In this document: positions 44,183-52,341 of the stretch, piece by piece
How positions within the stretch are numbered: the stretch's first letter is position 1
Layout of the letters: each line of letters begins with the position of its first letter
Assembly: GCA_039918235.1 (NCBI GenBank)
Contig: JBDSHZ010000043.1
Span: 29,898-93,897 of the forward strand
DNA length: 64,000 bases
DNA from: Pseudopedobacter sp039918235
GTDB taxonomy: Bacteria > Bacteroidota > Bacteroidia > Sphingobacteriales > Sphingobacteriaceae
Direction: 5' to 3'
Made by a program: the position numbers and the translations under genes
Notes under the pieces: model-generated
Databases searched by the model: none
Told to the model about the DNA's origin: nothing
What the model saw: only the letters and a program-made list of their open reading frames with translations

Positions 44183-45520
44183 TTATTCCTGAGGAGGTTT
44201 ATTGTTGTTATTAGTTCTACGTTTTTTGTTTCTATTCTTATTAGGATTTGGCTTTTGTCCCTCAGCATTTTCTGGTTGAGCATTCTGAACTTTAGGAGCT
44301 ATTGCGCTGGCCTCTTTTGGTGCATTTGTTTGAGGCGTATTATTTCCAGCAACATTACCAGTTCCAGTATTTCTACTTCTTGATTTATTCCTATTGTTGT
44401 TATTTTTCTTTTTTCTGCCTTTCTCGTCTAAACGGGTTAAACTATCCTGCCCTACTACATTCTCATAATCGAAAGATTTTTCAACTGCTTCTAATTCCTC
44501 CTGTAAAACGGCAAAGTCTTTTAAGTCGTCAGGTTTTTCACCGTTTTTGTTCATTTCCTGAATCTCTTTCACTCTAGCTACAGGAACAGGAATCCAAGTA
44601 TTATCATCAAAATAACTGAACCACATCAGCTGTTTAAAGATATCTGTTTTTTGTAAACGGGCTTCTCCTTTTGCGGTCTTTAACCTATCTGCATGGTCCG
44701 GAATGGTTTTTAATGCATCCATATAGGTATCCAGCTCATAGTTTAAACAGCATTTTAACTTACCACATTGGCCGGCAAGTTTCAAAGTATTTAAGGAAAG
44801 GTTTTGGTAACGGGCAGCGGATGTTGAAACTGTTTTAAAATCTGTTAACCAAGTACTGCAACATAATTCTCTGCCACAAGAACCAATTCCACCTAAACGG
44901 CTAGCTTCCTGGCGCATTCCAATTTGGCGCATTTCAATACGTACACGGAAAGCTTCGGCTAATTTTTTGATCAGTTCTCGGAAATCTACGCGGCCTTCTG
45001 CAGTATAATAGAAAGTTGCTTTGCTACGGTCGCCCTGATATTCTACATCACTCAGTTTCATAGCTAAGCCTAATTCCAAAGCAATTGTTCTGGATTTGTG
45101 CATCGTTTCTGATTCCCTTTCTTTTGCGTTTTTCCACTTGTCCACATCTTGTGGTGTGGCTTTGCGGTAAAGTTTTAAAGGAGCTTTTTCTTCGGTGATT
45201 TTTTTACGGTTCATCTGCATACGAACCAGTTCGCCGGTGAGGGTTACATGGCCAATATCATAGCCACCGGTAGTAGTTTCTACAGCAACCAATTCCCCAG
45301 CTTCCAGATAAATATTCTCTTCGTTTCTGTAGAACTCTTTTCTGGCGCCTTTAAATCTTATTTCTACATAAGGAAAAGGTTTATAATTGGATGGCATATC
45401 CATATCGGAAAGCCAATCGTAAACATCTAATTTGCTGCAACCCCCGTCTGTTAAACAAGAGCCATTACTTTTGCAGCCTCCAGGTGTACATCCACCTGTT
45501 GAGCAACTTCCACATCCCAT
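44183..45520 (-). CDS. PSP1-domain protein, RicT/YaaT-like, with Cys-rich N-terminus
   Basis: This 445-residue protein contains the PSP1 domain with GIGSCGRELCCSTWLTDF and GQCGKLKCCLNYE, the conserved cysteine pairs of RicT. In Bacillus, RicT joins RicA and RicF in an iron-sulfur complex acting on mRNA maturation. The N-terminus adds six cysteines within the first 28 residues (positions 3, 6, 11, 16, 22 and 28). The C-terminus, from about residue 360, is a disordered Asn/Lys/Arg-rich tail. It sits in a gldH / ricT-like / holB unit; only three bases separate it from holB. Confidence 0.9.
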   Translation of the reverse strand: MGCGSCSTGGCTPGGCKSNGSCLTDGGCSKLDVYDWLSDMDMPSNYKPFPYVEIRFKGARKEFYRNEENIYLEAGELVAVETTTGGYDIGHVTLTGELVRMQMNRKKITEEKAPLKLYRKATPQDVDKWKNAKERESETMHKSRTIALELGLAMKLSDVEYQGDRSKATFYYTAEGRVDFRELIKKLAEAFRVRIEMRQIGMRQEASRLGGIGSCGRELCCSTWLTDFKTVSTSAARYQNLSLNTLKLAGQCGKLKCCLNYELDTYMDALKTIPDHADRLKTAKGEARLQKTDIFKQLMWFSYFDDNTWIPVPVARVKEIQEMNKNGEKPDDLKDFAVLQEELEAVEKSFDYENVVGQDSLTRLDEKGRKKKNNNNRNKSRSRNTGTGNVAGNNTPQTNAPKEASAIAPKVQNAQPENAEGQKPNPNKNRNKKRRTNNNNKPPQE

Positions 45521-45523
45521 TTT

Positions 45524-46672
45524 TTATAATAATATATTGTGAGTCCCTTTCGGGAGCGTATTAAACTTTAAAATCATGACCAGTTTCAAAGATACATCTA
45601 AAAATAATATTTTAGGATTCGCATTTCTTTCAATGTGATAGTGCGCTTTCTCTAATTCTTCAGCTATAGCTTCTGCCTTGGCTAGGTTTAAAATTTGGGA
45701 AAATTTACTAATAAATTCTAACTCTTTTTCAGGCAAATGAATTAAGCCAGGAGTTTCGGCCATAAACAGCATACATTCCCTCATCAAATTCACCGCATAT
45801 CTTAAGAAATTCTTCTGGTTTTCTCTGCCCATTTTTGCCATTTCTCCTTCACTAAGTTCCACTATTTTTAACCCATTATTTTTCCAGCAGGCACCAAGCC
45901 ATAAACGCAAAAGCTCATGATAATCATCTTCCTGATGTGTTAAAAGGTGTTGTGCCAATTGTAGATTGCCATTGCTCAAATAAGCTATTTGTGCTGCTTT
46001 TGCCGAGTTAACCTCCTTTTTATTGATCAAATATTCCTTAACTTCCTCAACTTTCAATTTTGGTATTTTTACCATCTGTGTTCTGGAAATAATGGTATTT
46101 AAAATCTGATCCTGATTTTGGGCCACCAATAAAAACAAGGTTTTTTGTGCTGGTTCTTCAATCACTTTTAGCAAAGCATTACCTTCTTTTTCCAAATATT
46201 CGGGCAACCACATAATTAGCACTTTGTATTCCGCCTCAAAAGGTTTTAAACTCAATTTACTAATAATGCTGTGCGCTTCCGCGATATTGATATTGGCTTG
46301 TTTGTTATCTGCGCTCAATTGGTCACGCCATTCATCCAATCCTAAATAAGGATTTGCTAAAAATGCCCTGCGCCATTCTTCAATAAAAGTGATGGCTGTA
46401 TCATCTTTATGCTTGGCAAAGAAAGGATAGGAAAAATGTAGATCTGGATGAACAAGTTTATTAAATTTTCTGCAGGAAGAACATTCTCCACAGGAATCAC
46501 GCTCTTGCTTATTTTCACAACAGATATATTGTGCATAAGCCAAAGCCAAAGCCAAACTTCCTGATCCTTCCGGACCTAAAAAAAGCTGGGCATGACTAAT
46601 TCTTTCATCCTTAACGGTTTGGATAAGGTGATTTTTTACGGCTTGCTGCCCTACAATATCTTTAAACTGCAT
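45524..46672 (-). CDS. holB: DNA polymerase III subunit delta-prime
   Basis: The 382-residue protein has the clamp-loader AAA+ layout. It begins QFKDIVGQQAVKNHLIQTV, then GPEGSGSLALA where a P-loop would be (degenerate, as in delta-prime, which does not hydrolyse ATP). A zinc module CCENKQERDSCGECSSCRKF follows, and then ISRTQMVKIPKL. It is part of the clamp loader that places the beta clamp on DNA. It is the first gene of the unit with the RicT-like protein and gldH. Confidence 0.92.
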   Translation of the reverse strand: MQFKDIVGQQAVKNHLIQTVKDERISHAQLFLGPEGSGSLALALAYAQYICCENKQERDSCGECSSCRKFNKLVHPDLHFSYPFFAKHKDDTAITFIEEWRRAFLANPYLGLDEWRDQLSADNKQANINIAEAHSIISKLSLKPFEAEYKVLIMWLPEYLEKEGNALLKVIEEPAQKTLFLLVAQNQDQILNTIISRTQMVKIPKLKVEEVKEYLINKKEVNSAKAAQIAYLSNGNLQLAQHLLTHQEDDYHELLRLWLGACWKNNGLKIVELSEGEMAKMGRENQKNFLRYAVNLMRECMLFMAETPGLIHLPEKELEFISKFSQILNLAKAEAIAEELEKAHYHIERNANPKILFLDVSLKLVMILKFNTLPKGTHNILL

Positions 46673-46777
46673 TGTTGCAAAATAAGGAAATTAGTACAAA
46701 GTAGGGAGTAGCAAGAATCAAGATTTTAAAAAGTATATAAGCTTTTCAACAACCCTTCATCCCTCTTCCTAATTTTC

Positions 46778-46785
46778 TAACTTTG
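46778..46785 (+). promoter_or_regulatory. -7 promoter element of ruvX
   Basis: TAACTTTG matches TAnnTTTG, 43 bases before the ruvX start codon. No clear -33 element. Confidence 0.5.
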
Positions 46786-46828
46786 CAATGCTTTTAGCCT
46801 TTCGCTTTTAGCTCTCAGCTTAAAAGAA

Positions 46829-47251
46829 ATGGCCAGATTAATGTCTTTCGATTTTGGAACCAAACGTTTGGGAATTGCCGTTACAGACCAGATGCAAATG
46901 TTTGCCACAGGCTTAACAACTATTCACCCAAAAGATGCAGTAGATTTTATCAAAAAATATTTATTGACAGAAGAAGTGGAAACCTTTGTTTTGGGCGAAC
47001 CCAAGCAAATGGATGGGACTCCCTCACAATCTGCACCACAGGTGAAAGGGTTCGTCACAATTTTAAAAAAACATTTTCCGGCTATTCCGGTAGAAATGAT
47101 GGACGAGCGCTTTACCTCAAAAATGGCTTCAGCAGTTATCGCTCAAAGTGGCTTAAAGAAAACAGACCGACAGAATAAAGGATTGGTAGATACCGTCTCG
47201 GCAGTAATTATTTTGCAATCCTATCTCGAGAAAAAGAGTTTAGGTTTTTGA
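46829..47251 (+). CDS. ruvX: Putative pre-16S rRNA nuclease / Holliday junction resolvase-like RuvX (YqgF)
   Basis: This 140-residue RNase H-fold protein starts with MSFDFGTKRLGIAVTD, continues with FVLGEPKQMDG, VEMMDERFTSKMA and ends with LVDTVSAVIILQSYL. These hold the catalytic Asp, Glu and Asp. YqgF proteins mature the 5' end of 16S rRNA and were first annotated as Holliday junction resolvases. The length is normal. Confidence 0.93.
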   Translation: MARLMSFDFGTKRLGIAVTDQMQMFATGLTTIHPKDAVDFIKKYLLTEEVETFVLGEPKQMDGTPSQSAPQVKGFVTILKKHFPAIPVEMMDERFTSKMASAVIAQSGLKKTDRQNKGLVDTVSAVIILQSYLEKKSLGF

Positions 47252-47286
47252 TTGCTTTCCCAAATCAAAAAGCGGATTAAAAATTT

Positions 47287-47294
47287 TAGATTTG
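47287..47294 (+). promoter_or_regulatory. -7 promoter element of the YhcG-type nuclease gene
   Basis: TAGATTTG matches TAnnTTTG, 21 bases before the ATG at 47316. It supports that ATG over the in-frame TTG at 47292, which overlaps the motif. Confidence 0.5.
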
Positions 47295-47315
47295 ATAAAT
47301 CAGTTTTGTGATATT

Positions 47316-48461
47316 ATGAAGTTTGTAAGACTTATAAATTCCATTAAAGATACTTCTCAGCATTTTCAAACCAATGCCGTAAAAGCAATTAACATCAACC
47401 TCACTTTAAGAAATTGGATGGTTGGTTATTTTATTGTTGAATTTGAACAGCGTGGCGAAGACCGAGCTGAGTACGGCAGTAAAATATTAACTGAAATATC
47501 AAAAAAAATAAAACTTAAAGGTTTGGCAGAAACCAATCTTAAAATCTGTCGGCAGTTTTATAATTCATACCCAATTTTGCTTTCTGTTGTTTTAAAAAAC
47601 AACCAACAGATTCTTCCTTTATCAATTCGTCAGTCACTGACTGACGAATTTGAATTTAATGATAATCAAGGAGTTATAATTCGTCAGTCAGTGACTGACG
47701 AATTCAAAGATTCTAAAAATGACCTGCAAGATTACGATTATATCTATAAACTTTTAACAGTTAGTTCTTTCACCCATTTTGTAGAGCTGATTAAGATAGA
47801 AGATGAAATTAAGAGAAAATTTTACGAACTTTTAATCTTAAAAACCACTTTATCTGTTAGAGAATTACAAAGGCAAATCAGTTCCCTTACATATGAACGC
47901 TTTGGTTTCTCAAATAATAATGACAAAGCATTAAATGAATTGGCCAATAAAATCACACCCGTTCAAAACACTGATATTGTAAAGTCACATTATATTTTTG
48001 AATTTTTAAACTTAGGACAGCCGCAATTAGTAGAAGAATCTACTTTAGAACAAGCCTTAATTCAGCATCTTCAAAATTTTATTTTGGAGTTAGGCAACGG
48101 GTTTTGTTTTGAAGGGAGGCAAAAGAGAATTCTTATTGGTGAGGAATACTTTTTCATTGATTTGGTCTTTTACCATCGTATTTTAAAATGCCATGTAATT
48201 GTTGAACTAAAAACAGAAAAAGCAAATCATGAACATATAGGGCAACTGAAAACCTATATTCAGTACTACAAGAAAAATATTGTTCAAACTGGAGATAACC
48301 CACCAGTTGGATTGCTCCTGGTTACCGACCAGAATAAAACCTTAGTAGAATATGCTGTTGCCGATGCAGATAAAGAAATATTTGTAAGTCAGTATCTTTT
48401 ACAATTACCTAGAAAAGAACAATTGGTTGATTTTATCAATCAAGAAATTAAAAAACTTTAA
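47316..48461 (+). CDS. YhcG/DUF1016 family PD-(D/E)XK nuclease
   Basis: About 381 residues from the ATG at 47316. The N-terminal DUF1016 winged-helix region includes VGYFIVEFEQRGEDRAEYG and, after a variable linker, SFTHFVELIKIEDEIKRKFYE. The C-terminal nuclease core has Asp282 (FIDLVFYH), Glu297 and Lys299 (VELKTEK), then HIGQLKTYIQYY, a complete PD-(D/E)XK site. Members are linked to restriction systems and mobile DNA; their biological role is poorly known. The linker carries two 27-bp palindromes encoding the repeated peptide IRQS(L/V)TDEF. Its TAA is followed at once by the recQ ATG. Confidence 0.88.
   Translation: MKFVRLINSIKDTSQHFQTNAVKAININLTLRNWMVGYFIVEFEQRGEDRAEYGSKILTEISKKIKLKGLAETNLKICRQFYNSYPILLSVVLKNNQQILPLSIRQSLTDEFEFNDNQGVIIRQSVTDEFKDSKNDLQDYDYIYKLLTVSSFTHFVELIKIEDEIKRKFYELLILKTTLSVRELQRQISSLTYERFGFSNNNDKALNELANKITPVQNTDIVKSHYIFEFLNLGQPQLVEESTLEQALIQHLQNFILELGNGFCFEGRQKRILIGEEYFFIDLVFYHRILKCHVIVELKTEKANHEHIGQLKTYIQYYKKNIVQTGDNPPVGLLLVTDQNKTLVEYAVADADKEIFVSQYLLQLPRKEQLVDFINQEIKKL
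47624..47650. repeat. 27-bp in-gene palindrome, copy A
   Basis: AATTCGTCAGTCA, one central C, then TGACTGACGAATT: perfect symmetry around one base. It lies inside the YhcG reading frame, where it encodes part of IRQSLTDEF. Confidence 0.9.
47678..47704. repeat. 27-bp in-gene palindrome, copy B
   Basis: Identical to copy A except that the central base is G, so each copy is the reverse complement of the other. It starts 54 bp after the start of copy A (18 codons), in the same reading frame. Confidence 0.9.
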
Positions 48462-50582
48462 ATGCTTTCCCCAAACCAACTGCTTAAGAAATATTACGGC
48501 TATGATGAATTTCGTCCGCAACAGGAAGAAATTATTGAAAAAGCGTTAAGTGGTGCAGATGCTTTGGTGTTGATGCCAACCGGTGGTGGTAAATCAATTT
48601 GCTTTCAGATTCCCGCATTGTTGTTGCCGGGAACAGCAATTGTGATTTCTCCATTAATTTCTTTAATGAAAGATCAGGTTGATGCTTTGCGGAGCAATGG
48701 TATTCCGGCAGCTTACTTTAATAGCTCACAGACTTTTGAGGAACAACAGGCAATTTTAAATGCCTGCCATCAAGGAGAAATCAAGTTGCTTTATATCTCA
48801 CCAGAAAAATTACTGTCGGAAATTGAGGTAATTACCAAGGCCTGTAAACCTTCCTTATTTGCCATTGATGAAGCGCATTGCGTTTCTTCCTGGGGCCATG
48901 ATTTTAGACCGGAATATACTCAAATGGGTTTTTTGAGAGCTCGTTTTTCTCATATTCCCTTTATGGCTTTAACTGCCACGGCAGATAAGGTGACACGGAG
49001 AGATATCATCAAACAGCTCAAATTCAAAAACCCACAGGTTTTCTTAAGTTCTTTTGATCGAAAAAATTTGAGCTTAGAGGTGAGAATTGGCGTAAAACCA
49101 AAAGAAAAAACCAAAGAGATTATTGATTTTGTACTGGAGCGAGAAAATCAAAGTGGGATCATTTATTGTTTGAGCCGGAAGAAATGTGAAGAAGCTTATG
49201 AGGCTTTGCAGCATGCTGGCATCAATGCCATGTTTTACCACGCAGGGATGAATAGTGAAGCCCGCTCTTCAGTTCAGGATAGGTTTATCAATGATGAACT
49301 GCAGGTGGTTTGTGCCACCGTTGCTTTCGGGATGGGAATAGATAAGTCTAATGTGCGTTGGGTGATTCACTACAATCTGCCAAAAAATATAGAAGGATAT
49401 TATCAGGAAATTGGGAGGGCCGGAAGAGATGGATTGGCCTCTGAAACTATTTTATATTATAATTATGCCGATTTAGCCTTATTGAACAAGTTTGCAGGAG
49501 AGGGAGCAATGGCTGAAGTGAATTTAGAAAAGCTAAAAAGGATGCAGAATTTTGCAGAAGCGGATAGCTGCAGAAGGAAAATATTGCTCAATTATTTTTC
49601 AGAAAATCCTGAACATAACTGTGGAAACTGTGATGTTTGCCATCATCCTAGAAAACATTTTGACGGTACCATTATGGTGCAAAAAGCACTTTCTGCTATA
49701 GTGAGGATGGGGGAAAAGGAAGGGGGCAATATGGTGATTGATGTTTTAAGAGGATCAAGAAAACAAGATCTGGTAGCTGCTGGCTATGATAAAATTAAAA
49801 CTCATGGTGCCGGGGCAGAAGTTCCTGCTATGGATTGGCAACGCTACATCATGCAAATGCTGAATTTGGGCATCATTGAAATGGCTTATGACGAGAACTT
49901 TGCTTTAAAAATCACGCCTTTAGGAAATGACATTCTATTCCATAAAAAGAAAATTGAATTAACAGTTTTACAGGCTATTAAACCAACTGAGAAAACGGAA
50001 AGAACCAGAAAATCTGTTTCCATAAGTTTAGAAGAGGAATTGTTTAATATTTTGAGAAAAGTTAGGAGAGACTTTGCCATTGCAGAAAATGTACCGGCTT
50101 ATGTTATTTTTTCTGATGCTAGTTTACAGGAAATGGCTCAGCAAAAACCAATGACTGATAATGATTTACTACTGGTTTCTGGAGTTGGGGAGCACAAATT
50201 GGCTAAATATGGCGAGACTTTTTTAAATGCCATTATTGATTTTTCGTCAAATTCAGGCATTAAAAAACAAAAAGGAAGTAGTTATCAAGAAACATTAAAT
50301 CTTTACAAGCAGGATGTTTCTGTGGAAGATATTGCTAAACAAAGAGGCTTAGCTTTACCCACTGTTTTTTCACATTTGGCACAGCTTTACTTAAACGGAG
50401 ACCTTTCCACTTTGTCTAATTTTATCAATGAAGAAGAAATTGTACAAATAAAAGAAGCCATGAAAGCCACAGGAGAAAGCAAAGTCATGAAACCGATTTT
50501 TGAATACCTTAAAGAAGCAGTGCCATATCATAAAATTAGATTGGCAATGGCTGTTTTAGAAAAAAGAGAAAGATCCAATTAA
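48462..50582 (+). CDS. recQ: ATP-dependent DNA helicase RecQ
   Basis: The 706-residue protein has the RecQ helicase core: FRPQQEEII, MPTGGGKSICFQ, DEAHCVSSWGHDFRPEY, ALTATA and QEIGRAGRDG. The zinc site follows (CRRKILLNYFSENPEHNCGNCDVC), then the winged-helix RQC domain and an HRDC domain (about 515-600). It unwinds 3'-overhang DNA and acts in recombination repair. The ATG directly follows the stop of the YhcG-type nuclease gene, so the two are co-translated. Confidence 0.96.
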   Translation: MLSPNQLLKKYYGYDEFRPQQEEIIEKALSGADALVLMPTGGGKSICFQIPALLLPGTAIVISPLISLMKDQVDALRSNGIPAAYFNSSQTFEEQQAILNACHQGEIKLLYISPEKLLSEIEVITKACKPSLFAIDEAHCVSSWGHDFRPEYTQMGFLRARFSHIPFMALTATADKVTRRDIIKQLKFKNPQVFLSSFDRKNLSLEVRIGVKPKEKTKEIIDFVLERENQSGIIYCLSRKKCEEAYEALQHAGINAMFYHAGMNSEARSSVQDRFINDELQVVCATVAFGMGIDKSNVRWVIHYNLPKNIEGYYQEIGRAGRDGLASETILYYNYADLALLNKFAGEGAMAEVNLEKLKRMQNFAEADSCRRKILLNYFSENPEHNCGNCDVCHHPRKHFDGTIMVQKALSAIVRMGEKEGGNMVIDVLRGSRKQDLVAAGYDKIKTHGAGAEVPAMDWQRYIMQMLNLGIIEMAYDENFALKITPLGNDILFHKKKIELTVLQAIKPTEKTERTRKSVSISLEEELFNILRKVRRDFAIAENVPAYVIFSDASLQEMAQQKPMTDNDLLLVSGVGEHKLAKYGETFLNAIIDFSSNSGIKKQKGSSYQETLNLYKQDVSVEDIAKQRGLALPTVFSHLAQLYLNGDLSTLSNFINEEEIVQIKEAMKATGESKVMKPIFEYLKEAVPYHKIRLAMAVLEKRERSN

Positions 50583-50735
50583 TTTTACACTCTTCTTTCT
50601 TCATTTATCTGCAATCGTAATTTAAAATAACAAATAGATTTTGAGGCCTTTATTGAGCTAAATATTCTTATTTATGGTGATTTCTACCATAAACTTCTTT
50701 ATTTTTATTTAATTTCAAATCACAAACCTTGAAAG

Positions 50736-52277
50736 ATGCCGGTTAAAACTTTTGGTAGTGCAGTATATGGTGTTGAAGCATTAAATATTACCGTTGAAGT
50801 AAATATTTCATCAGGAAAAGCAATGTATTTTATTGTGGGACTTCCTGATAATGCAGTTAAAGAAAGCATGCTTAGGATTGAAAGTGCTTTAACCAATAGC
50901 AACCTAAGAATGCCACGTCAGAAAATTGTGGTAAATATGGCTCCAGCAGATATCAGAAAAGAAGGTTCTGCCTATGATTTAACCATCGCTACAGGAATTT
51001 TGGCTGAATCTGGTCAGATTCCTGAAGAAGAAATTGGGGAATACATTATCATGGGAGAATTGTCTTTAGACGGACAAGTGCAGGCAATTAAAGGAGCTTT
51101 ACCCATTTCCATTCAAGCAAAAAAAGAGAAGTTCAAGGGTTTTATTTTACCAAAACAAAATGCCAGAGAAGCGGCAATAGTTAGTGGAATTGAAGTTTAT
51201 GGAATTAGTCATATTAACGAGCTGATCGATTTTTTTGCAAACGGAAAGAAGCCAGCAATAACTATTGTTGATACCAGAGACGAGTTTTACCACGCCATTA
51301 ATAATTACGATGCTGATTTTGCAGATGTAAAAGGGCAGGAAAACATCAAGCGTTCTTTAGAAATTGCGGCCGCAGGTGGGCATAACGCCATTTTAATTGG
51401 TCCGCCGGGAGCCGGAAAAACAATGCTTGCAAAGCGTTTGCCAACTATTTTGCCTCCGCTTAATTTGCAGGAAGCTTTAGAAACCACTAAAATTCATTCG
51501 GTAGCGGGTAAACTTTCTATAACCGATGCTTTAATAACAACCAGGCCATTTAGATCTCCGCACCATACCGTTTCTGATGTTGCTTTGGTTGGTGGTGGTG
51601 GAAATCCACAGCCGGGAGAAATCTCTTTAGCTCATAACGGCGTTCTTTTTCTGGATGAACTGCCAGAATTTAAAAGAACAGTATTAGAAGTAATGCGACA
51701 ACCTCTAGAAGAACGTAGGGTAACTATTGCCAGAGCAAAAATGTCGGTAGATTATCCTGCTAGTTTTATGCTGATTGCGGCTATGAATCCATGTCCCTGC
51801 GGTTATTATAACCATCCCGAAAAGCAATGCGTTTGTGGGCCAGGAGTAGTTCAGAAATATTTGAGTAGGGTAAGTGGTCCGCTGTTAGATAGGATTGATT
51901 TACATGTAGAGGTAACTCCGGTTGATTTTGATGAATTGTCTTCGGAAAGAAAGTCTGAAAGCAGTGGAGTAATTAGAGAAAGAGTGATTAAGGCCAGAGA
52001 CATGCAAACCAAGCGTTTTGCAGAAACTCCAATGATTTATTGTAACGCACAAATGAGTCCTCAGATGGTGAGGGCAATCTGTAAAATATCTGATTCCGGG
52101 CAGTTATTGTTAAAAAAAGCAATGGAAAAATTAGGATTATCAGCCAGAGCTTATGACCGGATTTTAAAAGTTGCCCGTACCGTTGCCGACCTTTCTGAAA
52201 GTGAAGAAATTGGAATTGAACATTTGGCAGAAGCCATTCATTTTAGGAGTTTGGATAGGGAGAACTGGGCAGGATAG
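50736..52277 (+). CDS. comM: YifB/ComM family Mg-chelatase-like AAA+ ATPase
   Basis: This 513-residue protein has the Lon-like N-terminal domain (residues 1-170), a Mg-chelatase AAA+ core with GPPGAGKTMLAKRLPTILPP near 220 and FLDELPEF, and the four-cysteine insert NPCPCGYYNHPEKQCVCGP. It ends with the Mg-chelatase C-terminal domain. ComM is a hexameric helicase that moves branches during natural transformation. The length is standard. It lies 64 bp upstream of the NRPS-PKS gene in the same direction; no terminator separates them. Confidence 0.93.
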   Translation: MPVKTFGSAVYGVEALNITVEVNISSGKAMYFIVGLPDNAVKESMLRIESALTNSNLRMPRQKIVVNMAPADIRKEGSAYDLTIATGILAESGQIPEEEIGEYIIMGELSLDGQVQAIKGALPISIQAKKEKFKGFILPKQNAREAAIVSGIEVYGISHINELIDFFANGKKPAITIVDTRDEFYHAINNYDADFADVKGQENIKRSLEIAAAGGHNAILIGPPGAGKTMLAKRLPTILPPLNLQEALETTKIHSVAGKLSITDALITTRPFRSPHHTVSDVALVGGGGNPQPGEISLAHNGVLFLDELPEFKRTVLEVMRQPLEERRVTIARAKMSVDYPASFMLIAAMNPCPCGYYNHPEKQCVCGPGVVQKYLSRVSGPLLDRIDLHVEVTPVDFDELSSERKSESSGVIRERVIKARDMQTKRFAETPMIYCNAQMSPQMVRAICKISDSGQLLLKKAMEKLGLSARAYDRILKVARTVADLSESEEIGIEHLAEAIHFRSLDRENWAG

Positions 52278-52341
52278 GAATATCCCGAATAAATTTTTTA
52301 ACCTTAGTGAAGATTTTATTATTTAAATAACAGTTTAAAAT

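Noticed and set aside
52278..52341. Dedicated promoter of the NRPS-PKS operon
   Set aside because: No TAnnTTTG match in the 64-bp gap; reading through from comM cannot be excluded.
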